Assembly (NCBI GenBank): GCA_016630905.1
Contig: WBMQ01000005.1
Span: forward strand, 1-64,000
Length of the DNA stretch: 64,000 bases
Reading direction: 5' to 3'
Origin: Capillidium heterosporum
Lineage: Eukaryota > Entomophthoromycota > Entomophthoromycetes > Entomophthorales > Capillidiaceae
Part shown: positions 13,413 through 25,535 of the stretch, in pieces
Position numbering within the stretch: position 1 is the stretch's first letter
Layout of the letters: each line of letters opens with the position of its first letter
Made by a program: the position numbers and the translations under genes
Notes under the pieces: model-generated
Seen by the model: only the letters and a program-made list of their open reading frames with translations
The model's database searches: none
What the model was told of the DNA's origin: nothing

Positions 13413-14847
13413 ATGACGACCCAGCATGAGCATGAGATACAGGTTGAAGAACAAGAATTCGACACGGATAATAATTTGAAAATTGAAGATGGGGACGACA
13501 ATGCCCCTTCTGCTACCGTATTCTCCTCAATAACCAATCTCTCCAATACTATTTTGGGCTCAGGCATGTTGGCTATGGTAAGTTTTCAACTACTTGAGAA
13601 AATCCGTAAACTTATTTATTTTATCTATTTAGCCCTATGCATTCGCAAGAGTAGGTCTCGGTCTAGGTATCGTACTAGTAGGTCTTTCCGCTTTAGCCTC
13701 TGGATTTGGGTTGTACCTACTTTTACTGTGTGCCCAATTCGTCAACAATCGCAACACTTCCTTTTTTGCAGTTTCTCAACTTACGTACCCAGAAGCGAGT
13801 CTGTACTTTGATGTTGCAATCGCTATCAAGTGTTTTGGAGTATCCATAAGCTATCTAATTATTATCGGTGATTTGATGCCTCAGATAATTGAATATCTAT
13901 ACATTGACGCTATGCCCGCCCTCCTCAAAAGAAATTTCTGGATCACCATATTTATGCTACCAGTCATCAAATTGGCTTTCTTGAAGCGGTTGGACTCTTT
14001 AAAGTACACTTCCATTATAGCGTTAGGTTCAGTTGCCTACTTGGTCTCCATAGTCGCCTTGACCTTTTTGTTTTCTCATGAGCCTATCCAGTGGGACAAG
14101 ATCCAATTTTTCAACTTTGACTACAACTTCTTCACTACTCTTCCCATTTTTGTGTTCGGATTCACTTGCCACCAAAATTTATTTTCCATCTACAACGAGT
14201 TGGCCAACAACAATAGTAGAAGTATGAAGCGGGTGATAAAGGGGTCGATTGGTGCTGGGTTTATGGTGTACCAAATAGTTGGAGCTTTAGGCTACCTAAC
14301 CTTCGGACCTGGTGTCAAGTCCAACATTTTGGCCATGTACCAGCTGGGACCCGTACTAACTTTAGGCAGGTTTGCAGTAGTCCTACTCGTCCTATTTTCA
14401 TACCCATTACAGTGCCATCCCTGTCGCAGCTGCTTGATGAAAGTTATTGGAATTACTGATGATCAAAAGAGCTACGCCTCTATAGCCAATGACGAAACTG
14501 AAGCCGAAGAAGAGGCTCCCAACCATTCAAGTTACTACTTCAATGTAGTAACGGTACTGATCCTAATCGGTACCTACCTCATAGCCATTTCTGTCAATAG
14601 CTTGGATGTCGTCTTAGCTTTCGTTGGATCTACAGGTTCCACTACCATATCGTTCATACTACCGGGATTCTTTTATTTGAAGTTGTCGTCTACCCAACCC
14701 ATCAACGTCTTTGACACCAACCCAACTTTCCTGTTCAGTATCTCTAAACACACTATTCTGCGAGGTTTAGCTACTTTACTTACCACCTATGGCATTACAG
14801 TGATGGTTATTAGCTTGACTTTTAACTTGAAAAAGTTTGTCTTTTAG
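13413..14847 (+). CDS. Vacuolar amino-acid transporter, AVT6/AVT7 (SLC38) family
   Basis: Two exons (13413-13577 and 13633-14847) give 459 aa. After an acidic N-terminal tail of about 35 residues, the family hallmark SSITNLSNTILGSGMLAM|PYAFARVGLGLG starts the first membrane segment; the intron splits it at the bar. About eleven hydrophobic segments follow, with FGFTCHQNLFSIYNEL and VGALGYLTFGPGV as the conserved central loops and an acidic loop TEAEEEAPNHSS between later segments. Family members move neutral or acidic amino acids across the vacuolar membrane in symport with protons. An in-frame ATG also exists at 13353, but the protein from 13413 has the usual short N-terminus, so the latter was chosen. 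The substrate cannot be told from sequence. Confidence 0.9.
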
Positions 14848-15399
14848 TATGTAAGTATAACATTGGCTAACCTTCTGGATTTAATAAAGTAGTATCAAGG
14901 TTACATGTAGTTTCAAGTTTAGTAAAAAATAGGATATATTTTATTAGTGGGTTTTTAAATAGGAAAAGGTCATCAAATATTGAAAATAGATTTATTACTT
15001 TTTCAAAGAAATATTAGATATTCAGTCCCAAACCATCCATCTGAAAATTGATCCAAGTAGTAAAACCTTATATTATTGGAACTAAAAGATGTAACTAAAG
15101 GGCTTGGACTTTAAATAATGTTAAAGATAGTATACTTATAGTGCATGATAGATCGGAAGACGGAGCCTCACACTCAAAGTTTGTTAAAGCATTTCCATTC
15201 AAGCAGAGTATCCAACTTCTATTCGAATATACAACCGTCCAAAAAATCTGTAAATCATTTATATAGCTGCACATTTGAGCAATCTTTATTATTTGAAATG
15301 TATTTTAAAAAGGTCTAAAGGAATTGCTACATCTAAAAAAGGGTACAATAAAATGGATATTTAAGACATTATAAATATTGAGCTCAATACCAAAAGGTA
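14848..15399. other. Intergenic region between convergent genes
   Basis: No gene or structured element is apparent; AT-rich 3' flanking sequence of two converging genes. Confidence 0.5.
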
Positions 15400-16291
15400 C
15401 TAGGAGTCATTAGAATTGGGTTTTGTTGTAGAAGGCACCCCAGAAATAGCAGGAGAGTTGATGACGGTAGGTTGCTGCTGTTGATGGAAGGGTCTACTTA
15501 CCGAAGGCTGGGTAACAGGTGGTGCCGTAAACTTCTGACTACTTTGCTGGTCAATCTGCTCCTCCATGCTGCCATACTCCCAGATACGTTTCCCCAAATC
15601 TTTAAGGTACAGGCTCAATTCCAAAGTCGTGTTGAAGTTGGGAGGGTGGCCAAAGTTGTTGATGCCCAGCTCTAATTGGTTGAGCATAGGTAGAAGTTCG
15701 TTACGATAAGCTCTCAAGTAAAGCTGCATCTGCTCGTTGTTGGCTTTGAGCTGTTTGCAGTACCGGTCAGAGATATGACCTTGATGTACGATAACTTCGT
15801 TCTTGTTCTGCAACTTGCGGTTCTCTTCTTTGAGATAGTTGACTTTGCTTTCCAAATGTTGGATTTGGTTCTCTTTAGAGCGGTGGAATTCGGCGAATTG
15901 GTTGTTGAATATGGGGACGGGTAATGAGATTATGTTGGAGACCGAATTGATTTTGGTTGACTCTAAGTTGTTGAAGAGTTCTACCACGGTTGCGTCAGGT
16001 AGGCACTATATGAAATTTAGTTTGGAAAATAGATGGCAAAGCTACTGGTTCGAATTTAAATTCATTGGCAATTGGTTTTTCAACGGGCCTTTGCTTTTCG
16101 GGAACTGTGGGAAGCCTAATGATGGTTAATTAATTTGAAAATTACTTTTTTACTGTTGAGGTGGTTCAGGATGAAAGACATTTGCCAAGGATGATTTTCT
16201 AAAAGACAATACGAATTAGTACCCGATGATGGTTGAACTAGCCTCACCTTTTACGATTAGCTGGCCTTCCAGTTGGTCTATTGGGGAACAT
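15400..16291 (-). CDS. Unrecognised coiled-coil protein
   Basis: Four exons (16291-16248, 16198-16154, 16115-16046, 16005-15400) give 254 aa; all phases agree and introns are 38-49 nt. The start MFPNRPTGRPANRKRKSS is basic and could be a nuclear signal. A coiled coil spans about residues 85-135 (RSKENQIQHLESKVNYLKEE and onward). Then comes a helical stretch NEQMQLYLRAYRNELLPMLN, a loop NNFGHPPNFNTTLELSLYLK, and a Gln/Pro/Ser-rich tail with QQQQP. I do not recognise the family. The combination of a basic N-terminus and a coiled coil with a Q/P tail would suit a nuclear scaffold or transcription-associated protein, but this is only an impression. Confidence 0.75.
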
Positions 16292-17231
16292 ATTGAGCTC
16301 TATATAAGAAACGCTTTCAATAAAAAGCTGGAAAAACAAAACTTGAAGTGGTTCTTGTCCAGCCATTTCACTTTCAGCATGAATCATTGTGGAAAGGATA
16401 GAACTATTGGGTAAAAATTTAAGCGCTTGGAAAGATTAGAACTTGTGGGCTCTGATCAGAACAACTTGTTCGATTGCTTGAGCGAGAGTTGTATTGTAGT
16501 CTTGCGGTATGAAACAGGGCTTCAGCCAATAGCTAACGTTGGAATAATTCGCTGCTTGAAGGGATAGAGTGCCTTTCTTGGTTTCTAGACCACCTTTTGG
16601 GTAAAGCCTGGTGTTGAGTTCTGTAGGCTATGTTTGTGGCTAGGACTAGCCTCGAATATAGCAATGTGCTCTAAAAGTCAATAGCTATCTGTGCAAACAG
16701 ATGGTAGATATAAACTTTTATCTGCAATAAATAGGGATAGTTTCTCTTGATTTTGATACACTATTTAGCAGCTTCGTCAAAGCTAATTAGTTAAAAATGG
16801 CAATGCTAGAATTCATTACTAACTCTGCAGAACTGTATAGATACTATACTTAGTTAATACTCGTCTATATACTTCAGAATTCTCCAAGCCATAAAGAATC
16901 TTCAAATGCAGTTCTTTTAAATAGAAACACTAAGAATATTCTATAAATCTACCAGGCATCTCTGATTAAACGTTTTAGAAATAGGTATAAAATCCAGATA
17001 TACTAAGAAAAAGCGAATATCAAAAGGGTAAAAAAGCTATATATATTCAAATAATGTTGGTATAAATTTATTAAGCAACCAGTTTTCAACCTCAATCTCC
17101 ATAATCCTTCCTATAAACATTTCCAAAAGGATTGCAAAAATCCAGAGTTAAAACTTTGCAACTATTAGCAAGGGTAAGCATTTGTACATTTGGTTTGGTC
17201 CTCGAAAAGCCCATATGAAGTTGAAAAGCAT
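16292..17231. other. Intergenic region
   Basis: Holds the 5' region of the coiled-coil gene and the 3' flank of striatin. TATATAAG at 16302-16309 lies 11-18 bases upstream of the coiled-coil start on the opposite strand. Nothing else was recognised. Confidence 0.45.
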
Positions 17232-20183
17232 CTATACAGTAAATAATTTGATGGCACTGTCGGCACCACAGGTAGCGAGCCAAGGTTGCACGCTATGGAA
17301 TTTGACGCCGTAGACCGCTTCGTCCGACTTGGATCGGTGCGAACTGAACTCTTGGATGCAGGCGTAGCTAGTTAGATCCCACCATCGGATGGAAGCATCG
17401 TGTCCTAAAGAAAGTTGTAGACGGTAAGCCTTAAATTGAAGTAGCAGTTAAAATGTACCTCCGGAAACTAAAGTTAATCCAGAGCTATTGATATCTAAGG
17501 AGGAGATTGAATCTAGGTGGGCGACCATGGAGTGGGCACACGAACCTACAATGATTACTATGTATATTAGGACTTTATGGTTACCTGAGTTGATATCAAA
17601 GAAACGTATGTATTTATCTTCGTGCCCTGAAATAACTAGAGGGATGGTTGGATGGGATACCAAGCAGTTGATCTGGGTAGCCGAAGTTCCGTCTAAAGTA
17701 ATTATAGTCGTATAAGTAAATTGCACCTGAGATAACAAAAATATGAAAAGAGCAGTAAGCCTTACCATAAGTTTCATCGCTTTTGTACTGGGTGATCACC
17801 TTACTAGTTTCGATATCCACGAGCTGGATGGTGGAGTTTCGATACGATACCAAAAGTTTACTGGCATCCGAATGGTAAAAGTCGACAGCAGTAGGGATGA
17901 CTAAATTTCCTAAACATAGAATTTAATATCAAGAGAGTAGTTACTATTACCTTTTCCATTGAGCTCTCCTTTCTTTGCCGAGGTATAAGTAAAGCTTGAT
18001 ACTAACGGCGATTTAGTGTTGGAATCAGTGTCCCATAGCTTGACGGTGCCATCAGCCGAGACTGATGCCAACAAAACCTTTTCATTGGCATTACTCCGAT
18101 TGGCTAATGGACTCAACTTGATATTCCAAACAATATCGCTATGTCCCACAAAGGTATTCTCAAGCAAGTTAGGCTCTTTGAAAATTAGTGTTAGACTTTG
18201 TAGCTAACAATACCTGTAGAATCAGCCATGACACGACTGGGTTTAGGGCACTTCCAAGTCTTGATTGAGCAGTCGAAACTTGAAGAAAACACTTTGTTCT
18301 GTTGAGAGTACATTTCAACGCAGGTAACGTTGGAAGTATGTCCCCTGTAGATGAACCAAGGCTCAAAGTCCTGGCGCAAGCTCCTACATGAAATTTAGAC
18401 TATAGGTTGATAAGTGGACTATACTTTTTAGTCAACGACGAAAGGGTTTGCAGTTTCCATAACTTTACGGTCCCATCATCAGATCCGGATGCTAAAACCA
18501 TTTCGCTGTCATGGAAACTGATGGAACGAACACTATCTAAATGACTATATAGACAACATCTGTAAGTGGTATATACGTAAAAGAAGTAGAAACCTTTTGA
18601 GGGTAAGCTTGGGCTTCCAAATGTTCAGATTGGACTGATCGGTAAATTTATCGGGGACAGCCGATTGCTATACCAAAATGTAAATAAGCATTCCATCTCA
18701 AAATTTACGTCGTTCATTCCATGATGAAGATCGGAGATGTCCAGAGAGTAATCCTGCATCGAGTTGCTGAGCTGGAAATCCTCCTTTAAGCCTTTCATAC
18801 CTAACAAGGTGGCGTCGGGATTGGAGAACCCTATATTACACTTGTAAGTCTGTGGGAAAAAATGGTAGTACCTATTTCTGAAGAAAAGTCCTCGTCATCA
18901 TCTTGCTGGCGACCCAGCGCTTTAAATATCGAACCAAGCCGATGGGCCGAAGACCTAGACAAAGAAGCAGTCTAATTGAAAATAAATTTTAAAGTATGGC
19001 AATGCAAAACTTACCGAAATACCTTTGTTATCCATCTCTTTGGCTGCTTCATTGACTGCATTCTTCAAATTCTTTCCGTCCTTGAAAGGGGTTGGGTTGA
19101 GTGGGGAGGAGTGCTTTGTCATATCTTCCAGAATTTCTCCCTTGTAGTCGTCGGGGGCGATGACCGTTATACGCTTCTTGCGTCGCTCCTCTTCGGATAA
19201 ATTGGTTTTGGGCTTGAGGCGCGGGATGGGCTTCGATTCAGAAGCATTTACTTCTGATTTTGGTTCGGGGGTTGCGGTGCGTTGCTCGGGTATCATACCT
19301 TCCTTGACGTCAACTGGAATAGGGCTATAGATCAGTGGCTCAGCAACGTTGTTGTTGATATCGATCGATAAAGCAGGCTTATGTCCAGTGAACGGCAAGG
19401 CTTCTCGCTTGCTTGGCTTGACATCGGGGTCCGAGCCGGGCATCCCAAATTCATATTTGTTGCCACTTTTGTAGGTAAATTCCTCCGCTCTATCAAAGCT
19501 AGCGTTTTTAGATTGGGTTGGAAGCTCGGTAGGTAAAGGCATGGTATTGAGCTCGACGAGGCACCTAAAATAAACTATTAGGTTGTAGAATATAAAAGAT
19601 ATCGAACATCTTTAACACTTCGCGGCATTTATCCTTGCGAAGCTTGTTCTTTTGAGAGTTTATGGAATTTGGGCGTGATGTAACAGCTTTCTTTAGAAGG
19701 CTAACTTGCGGAGAATCTTTGATGTCTTTTCAAAATAAATACCAAGTAAAGTCAAATTTACCGTTGCTCTGTACACTACTAACACTTTTATCCGACTCGG
19801 AGTTCAACTGCTTGGATAAAAATTTTCCTCTAAACACTAAATAGCAATTCTTTTAAAATAGATTACCTTTCCTGCCTCAGCGCATATTCCAACATCTTGA
19901 CTCTTCTTAACAGGTCATTCTTTATACCTTCAACTGCTCTTTTCTCGCCTTCCAAAGTTATAACTTTTGCCTTTAAATATCCATTAGAAACCTTTGTCAA
20001 AAACTTCAATTTTACCTTTAGCTCGGCTAGTTGTATAGACCATTCATTCTTCTCCCTATCGAAGTTTCTCCATTCCGCCTGTAAGAAATGTAAAACCCCT
20101 GGTAAATTGTACTCCAGCTTCAAATCTTTGGTAGGGGGAAGTTGCCGAGGACTTTGTTGGTTAGGTTGAAAGTTCCTATTCAT
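17232..20183 (-). CDS. Striatin, STRIPAK scaffold subunit
   Basis: About 15 exons from 20183 to 17232 give roughly 760 aa. The N-terminus has the striatin signature: YNLPGVLHFLQAEWRNFDRE (caveolin-binding/coiled-coil start), then AELK|AKVITLEGEKRAVE and RRVKMLEYALRQER. A linker rich in Pro, Ser and Lys follows, with EEERRKKRITVIAPDDYKGE. The C-terminal half is a WD40 propeller with repeats ending in GTVKLWKL, CSIKTWKC, GTVKLWDT, NSTIQLVD, KYIRFFDI, ASIRWWDL and SAIKLFTV. The 45-nt stretch 20015-19971 reads through in frame, but it has donor GTAAAA, branch TCTAAT and acceptor AAAG, and its removal restores the canonical coiled coil; I call it an intron. One donor (GTTCGA, after ...CREVLK) is weak. 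Striatins bind PP2A and GCKIII kinases to form STRIPAK, which governs septation, cell fusion and growth in fungi. Confidence 0.94.
19971..20015 (-). other. In-frame stopless intron in striatin
   Basis: A 45-nt segment with GT...AG ends and a TCTAAT branch-like site. It contains no stop and is a multiple of three, so translation through it would add 15 residues (beginning VKLKFLT) to the coiled coil. Excising it gives AELKAKVITLEGEKR, which matches the striatin consensus without a gap. Confidence 0.75.
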
Positions 20184-20286
20184 ATTGTTTATAGAGAATT
20201 GATATCCAGCTGTAAAAAGTCTCCTATCTCTACTAAACTTTGGATTTTGAAGCTAGCTTTTGTTGGATTTTAGGCGGGATTGTAAG

Positions 20287-20607
20287 ATGATATCAAAATT
20301 TTGGGTTTATACCAAATTTGTCAGTTTGGGATTCGTCATAACGATTGGAGTTTTGATTTACAGGGAAAGCTTTCAATTCTTCCTAGATACTTTGATCGCT
20401 TTTGCTAGACACTTGTATGCTATACCTTATGAAATAAAAGTGGTAGTAAATACAATCAGAGTAGTACAGTTTGGTATATTTTTAATGCTTCTTTTGCCCT
20501 TTAGAGCAGTAAAGTTCAACTTTTGTAGATGCACCTACAGTTGCACGATGAAATTTAGCTTATTGGCATGTTTTAATAAATTTACTAAAAAGCAACTGTA
20601 CCAATAG
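20287..20607 (+). CDS. Small putative membrane protein
   Basis: An uninterrupted ORF of 106 aa starting with MISKFWVYTKFVSLGFVITI. Two or three hydrophobic segments are visible, at about residues 8-26, 62-78 and possibly 95-104, separated by basic residues. It lies just upstream of the divergent striatin start, so it could overlap that promoter. No family was recognised. The codon mix is AT-rich like the flanking non-coding DNA, so the ORF may be chance; expression data would decide. Confidence 0.35.
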   Translation: MISKFWVYTKFVSLGFVITIGVLIYRESFQFFLDTLIAFARHLYAIPYEIKVVVNTIRVVQFGIFLMLLLPFRAVKFNFCRCTYSCTMKFSLLACFNKFTKKQLYQ

Positions 20608-20935
20608 GAGCACATCTACAAAGTCGAATGCCACTGGTTTATAGATATCAAAAACCTATTTCCTGTGCACACAATCTTTCATTTTAACATATTGAAACTC
20701 CTTATATAGCAGTATTTATTAAGTTTAGAGTACTTTTAATCAAGAGAGTATTGTATTCGACTTGAGCCATCAAGGTAAAATTTACCAATCAGATACTTCA
20801 AATGAATTTCCAAAGCAAAACTACGCAAAAGCCCAACTTGAAATCCACTAAAACTATTGATCACTTCACTACGCAAAATAAAAAAACCACTATAAAAATC
20901 CCAACCTATTGACCTGACCTGTACTCAAATAAATC

Positions 20936-22354
20936 ATGTCCAGCCCCAGCTACACTCTCGATGATATACCCGATCTAGTACTTCAAGAAGTCTTCCGCTA
21001 TCTGGATGACGTAAACTGCCGTAGGATCCAATTTACCAATCAAAGGTTTCGCCAAAACCTAATCTTCAGGTTCTACCATTCCGTCAACTCAAGGTCCAAA
21101 GCCACTGAATTAGCCGAGTACACCCAAGAAGAGCTAGATAACAACGAATGGTATAAAAAGTTCAAGAGACATGTTATACGACTCGAAGGTGTAAACTACA
21201 ACTCTCCGCAAGGAGCTCAACCCTTGGACTTTAAAGTAGACCCAACTATTATATTTCCTAACCTATGTAGTATAAAGCTGATTTGGAATAACGAAACAGC
21301 CGATTTTATTAGGTCGCTAAGCCAACATCCCAACAAGTTGAAGACTTTAAGGCTAATTGTCAAATCAGACATTCAAAGCCAATCCAAGACTGATAACTGT
21401 TTCCAATTCCAATTGAAAGGATTGAAGAATTTAGATTTTCATTTTTCCAATACTAACCAACAGGATGCCTTAGAGAAGTGTATACAACCCTTCGACAGCC
21501 ATAGTATCGCTAGTTTGAGGTTAAGTGGAAGGCACTTATTTTACGATACTTTTTTAAACATTGAAAAGTACTTTCCCAACCTTTTAAATTTGCATTTATC
21601 AGTCAGCGAACTCACTACTCCAACTCCGCCATTTCTAAAAGTTAAGTTGAGTAAGCTGGAAAATCTTCGATTAGGTTTGAATTTAGCCATCGAAGATATT
21701 GACAAGGTAATTTTTAGCAAGTGTATTCTTTACAATTAAGCACATTTTATATAGATATTTGAATCCATCGACCTACCCAGTCTAAAAAGCTTAAAGCTTG
21801 ATTCGAACAACAGTGCCACCGCTCTCAACTCTGAATTTCTATCTAAATTACTAAAACTAACCAGTTTGACTGTAAGCGATCTTTCGTTGGAAAATCTGAA
21901 AAGCGAACCTTGCCAACAACTTGTAGTTCTAACCATAAAGCAAAACTACGACATAAAGACCACTTTCCTCAAACAACTGCTCCAACTTACCAACTTAAAG
22001 AACTTGTCGTTAACTGGTTATCTCCGCAACCTTGACTTTGGCAAACTAAAGTCTCAATCTAATATAGTCAATCTCTATCTCAACGTCACATGTAACACGA
22101 AGCCTTTATTCAATTTTCTAGCCTTCAACCTACCTCAACTGCAAGTTTTTAAAGCCGGTCTCAATTTACAAATCGATCTATTTGACAGTGACAAGGTCGA
22201 CGCCAGACACTATGAAGATCAATTTGAAAACTTGAAAATGGTGATACTATCCAATATCGATAACGACTTTACAACCTTTTTTAGGACGGTTGCTCCCAAC
22301 GCTGAGTTCTTTAAATTCGAATACGATTACTTGGTTCGTAATCAGTACCTTTGA
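20936..22354 (+). CDS. F-box/leucine-rich-repeat-like protein
   Basis: Two exons (20936-21706 and 21755-22354) give 456 aa. Residues 8-50 look like an F-box: DDIPDLVLQEVFRYLDDVNC, then RRIQFTNQRFRQNL. The remainder is made of irregular leucine-rich units such as LKTLRLIV, LKNLDFHFSN, LENLRLGLNL, LKSLKLDSN, LTSLTVSDLS, LKNLSLTGYL and LQVFKAGLNL, spaced about 25-40 residues apart. F-box proteins bring substrates to SCF ubiquitin ligases through Skp1, and the repeats would bind the substrate. The substrate is unknown. This kind of divergent F-box/LRR gene is often expanded and lineage-specific in fungi. Confidence 0.8.
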
Positions 22355-23427
22355 ATAAACACCTATTTATAAAATGACAAGTATTGTTTATGTCAGCATT
22401 TGAATACATTTGCTATCAAAAGATGTTGCTTTCTATTAAATTTTATAGTATGGCTAACATCCTAATAAACTTTAAATAAACAAATCGTTTTTAAATACAT
22501 ATTGTAATTTTCGGATAAAACTACATACATGTTGCAGTTGTATATTGATCGACAGCTCCATAAAACAAATATTTAAATTTAAACTTCGATAAAGGCCTAT
22601 CACCTAAGTGAGAAGTCCAATTCATGACCCCTTTGGAGTACTTTCAGCGTTACTTTGCTTAGAGACGGATGGATTCAAGAACTTAATATTTTGCTCTATC
22701 AAAACCAACACATCTATCAAAAAGTCGAGCTAGAGATGATGAAAAAATAGTATATGGTGGGAGAGCAAGTGCTATTAATATTCCTATATATTGAAAATGA
22801 CCTATTTGAATAGAATACTATGAAATTGAAGGATGATATAAATCGATAGTACATCTCAACAGTTAGTTTAAACTTACCACAAGATTCAAATCAGTATCAA
22901 CTACACCTATGTATAAGATAGAGTAAGCATAAAAAACATGCTTTAACATACTCTTACATCTACCAACATCAAAACTATAAACTGTCTATTTATGAAATTT
23001 TAATGAGGACTTTATTGAGAAAGCATATTTAGCTAAAAAAGTTGACAAAGGAAGGAGAGTGAGAGTGGTAGAAAGATAGATAGATTGGATTTTAAAAGTA
23101 AAAATAAGCAATAATTACCGTGTGGAAAGGTAAGGAGAACTTGTATACGCATATCCTCAACTAATTAACACGATGAAGGTCATAAAGAGGAGATGGAAGC
23201 TAAAACTTCAATCCAAATGTTGAAATTAAAAGCTTTTGGATTTGGGGATGAGAGAACATAGATGAAAGGAGGAACTAGATGAATTGGTGGACACACAATG
23301 GCGGTTTGTCTGAAAGGAAGCAAAGAAGCTATAAGTATAGATCTTGAAAATCTTATAAACCTACCTGTACAGCATCGATAGAGATTTTAAACTAGCATCG
23401 TCGATACGTTGAAACCTTGCCACTAAC
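22355..23427. other. Intergenic region between convergent genes
   Basis: No gene is called. A minus-strand open stretch near 22733-22626 (reading LDFLIDVLVLIEQNIKFLNP after a possible CTAG acceptor) is the only coding-like signal, but no upstream exons with normal intron spacing were found. Confidence 0.45.
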
Positions 23428-24462
23428 CTACTGTTGCTGTAATCCCAAAACCCACCCCAACTTACTCTCAAACTTTTGGATAGCTTCCGTCAACAAATAT
23501 CCAGACCTGACATTATGATTATCCAAATCACAAGCCCACTCTTCGACCAAAGCTTTACCAAACAATCTTCCTTGCTCGATCTTGTTGGCAGCCAAGTCAA
23601 TAGCGTTGATCCAATACTCAGCCAACTTGCCGTATAAATGTTTCTTGATCTCGTTACCCTCTTGGAAATCCCATTCGGGTAGGCGGTGGATGAGTTCGGT
23701 TGCAATTTTCAAGTAAGAAAAGATAACACTAGGCATCTCACTTTCAGCTGTCAAAAAGTGCTCACTGTATTGGTTGAAGGAATCCTAAATTTAAAAAAAT
23801 ATCTGGGTTAGAAGGTAAGTTAAGCTAAAATCAAATTACCTGTAGCTCCAAAAGCTTAGGTTTAACTCGCGTGAAGGAATAACGATCCCTCAGTTGGCCT
23901 TCCCTGAAGTAAGGGAACGCTTCGTAGACTCGCTTCTCCAGGTTGGAAAAAGCAAAGGTAATACTCTCCAAGGTAGGTCGTGGTACAGCCGCCAAAAACT
24001 CACTTCGTAATTCTGGATTTTTCTCAGTTACTCGTTCAATGACTTCCAATATTTGGTCACGTTGCAAGGAATCTAGCAAAAGTTAAAACCTATTCAATTA
24101 CTAGCAATTTACCTAAAAGATAAGTCAAAGTACTCTTAGTCACCTGCTCTTTACGGTACCGTTTACGTAAGCCCTTGACTCTTAAAGTAGTTGGGGGCTT
24201 GAAGGCAAAGCTCGAGCTAGGAGCCAAATTTTGCGAGTTGGCTGTCATCTCCTTCACTAGGTTGGTCACTGTTTTCTGTCTCCTGGATTAAACCGCGTTT
24301 TTCACCTTTAATAGAAATAAATTAATACCTTGTAACCTATATAAAATTTTTACTTCGATGTAAACTATTGAATTGGTTGGAAACTTGGACGTCGAATGGA
24401 TTCTTGGCAAATTGGTTGAAGTTTTGAGCCTGGGCTTGTAAGTTTATGTTGGTGGAAGCCAT
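23428..24462 (-). CDS. STS1: Nuclear proteasome tether STS1/Cut8
   Basis: At least four exons, roughly 300 aa. The central helical domain is diagnostic: YLLDSLQRDQILEVIERVTE, then NPELRSEFLAAVPRPTLESI, followed by FRVYEAFPYFREG-like helices, ATELIHRLPEWDFQEGN and GYLLTEAIQKFESKLGWVLG. Cut8/STS1 dimers attach the 26S proteasome to the nuclear envelope; the basic string GLRKRYRKEQ precedes the domain as in homologues. The N-terminus begins MASTNINLQAQAQNFNQFAK at 24462. After the first intron the frame reads SEKRGLIQETENSDQ and runs to a stop at about 24218. The rest of the protein is in the +1 frame from about 24262 onwards, so a one-base discrepancy or an unseen splice lies near 24241-24262. 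Confidence 0.88.
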
Positions 24463-25535
24463 AGTTGTTTAGAAAAAAGTTCCTGGTACAGATGGATTTA
24501 TTTTGAGAGAAGCTGATGCTACTTGAGCAAAGAGAGATAAGAGTTGGCTTAAAACCAAGACCTTGAAAATAATGGGTTTTCTAAGCAAAGCCCTCTCAAC
24601 ATAAATTTTGATATTCCTGAACTCCCGTTTAATTTGCTATGCAAAGTCACTTCAATTCCAGGCCTAAAGTATGCAATTGCTTAGAAAAGTTGGACTGGGA
24701 TTGTGGTTGAAAATAACTGAGCAGGGGTGTATCAATTCTATAAGTAAGCTTTTAGAATACCCTGCCCTTCAGCCCAATTAATCCCAGACAAAGCGATATC
24801 TATCACTATCAATTTCCTTACAATGAATCCATTGTTAGTTTGCGCTTTCAATCAGGCCATAAATTCGATAAAACAAATCGATTGCCCAATAAACCATTTC
24901 ACCTAATAGACAATCCTTTAGAAACGTAGCTACTGCTTCCAAGGCCGAAAATCTCTTTGGATTACCTGTACCCCTTCATTCAGAGAAACCGAGCAGGGGT
25001 AGTATAATCCATTTAGCTCCATCAAAACATTGCCTAAACAGTTTAGCTTAGTTGAACCCTTTCACCAATTTCAACAAAAATAATGGTCATTTTGAACAAC
25101 TATTTTGTGAGGCTTATCGTTAACCAACAAAAGTATAAAGCATAAGCTAGTTATATTTACTTGTTAAAGGAATAAACAAGTAGGTTAGTTTTAAAATTCA
25201 TCCACAACGAGCTATAGCAAAGCAAGCCTTAAGTTTTAATAATGTCTATTATATCTCTAAAAACATGAAGAAGCCATATGTAAGCATACTAAAAGAACTA
25301 TATAAATAGGGACGACAAGTTTAAATTAGTATATCTTTTTATTTCAAATATATAGGATAGTAAATGTAGGAAAAAATACCTCATAGCATATGTAAAACAT
25401 TCTATACTTTGATAAATCCATAATGTGCCTATATAAAACACATCCCTCTATAAAACTCAAACTACACCTTATCCATAACGAAGAATTAACTTTACTTTTA
25501 TGGAGCTAAACTTACGTACATTAAATTTACCAACC
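24463..25535. other. Intergenic region
   Basis: Promoter of STS1 and 3' flank of WBP11. No coding signal, repeat or RNA gene was recognised in this kilobase. Confidence 0.5.

Noticed and set aside
13208-13429. 73-codon ORF upstream of the transporter
   Set aside because: Out of frame with the transporter and without family features; overlaps the true start.
22620-23200. Possible multi-exon minus-strand gene (pieces MRIQVLLTFPH, GVVDTDLNLV, LDFLIDVLVLIEQN)
   Set aside because: Pieces are short and separated by gaps far longer than the 33-75 nt introns of other genes; frames could not be joined.
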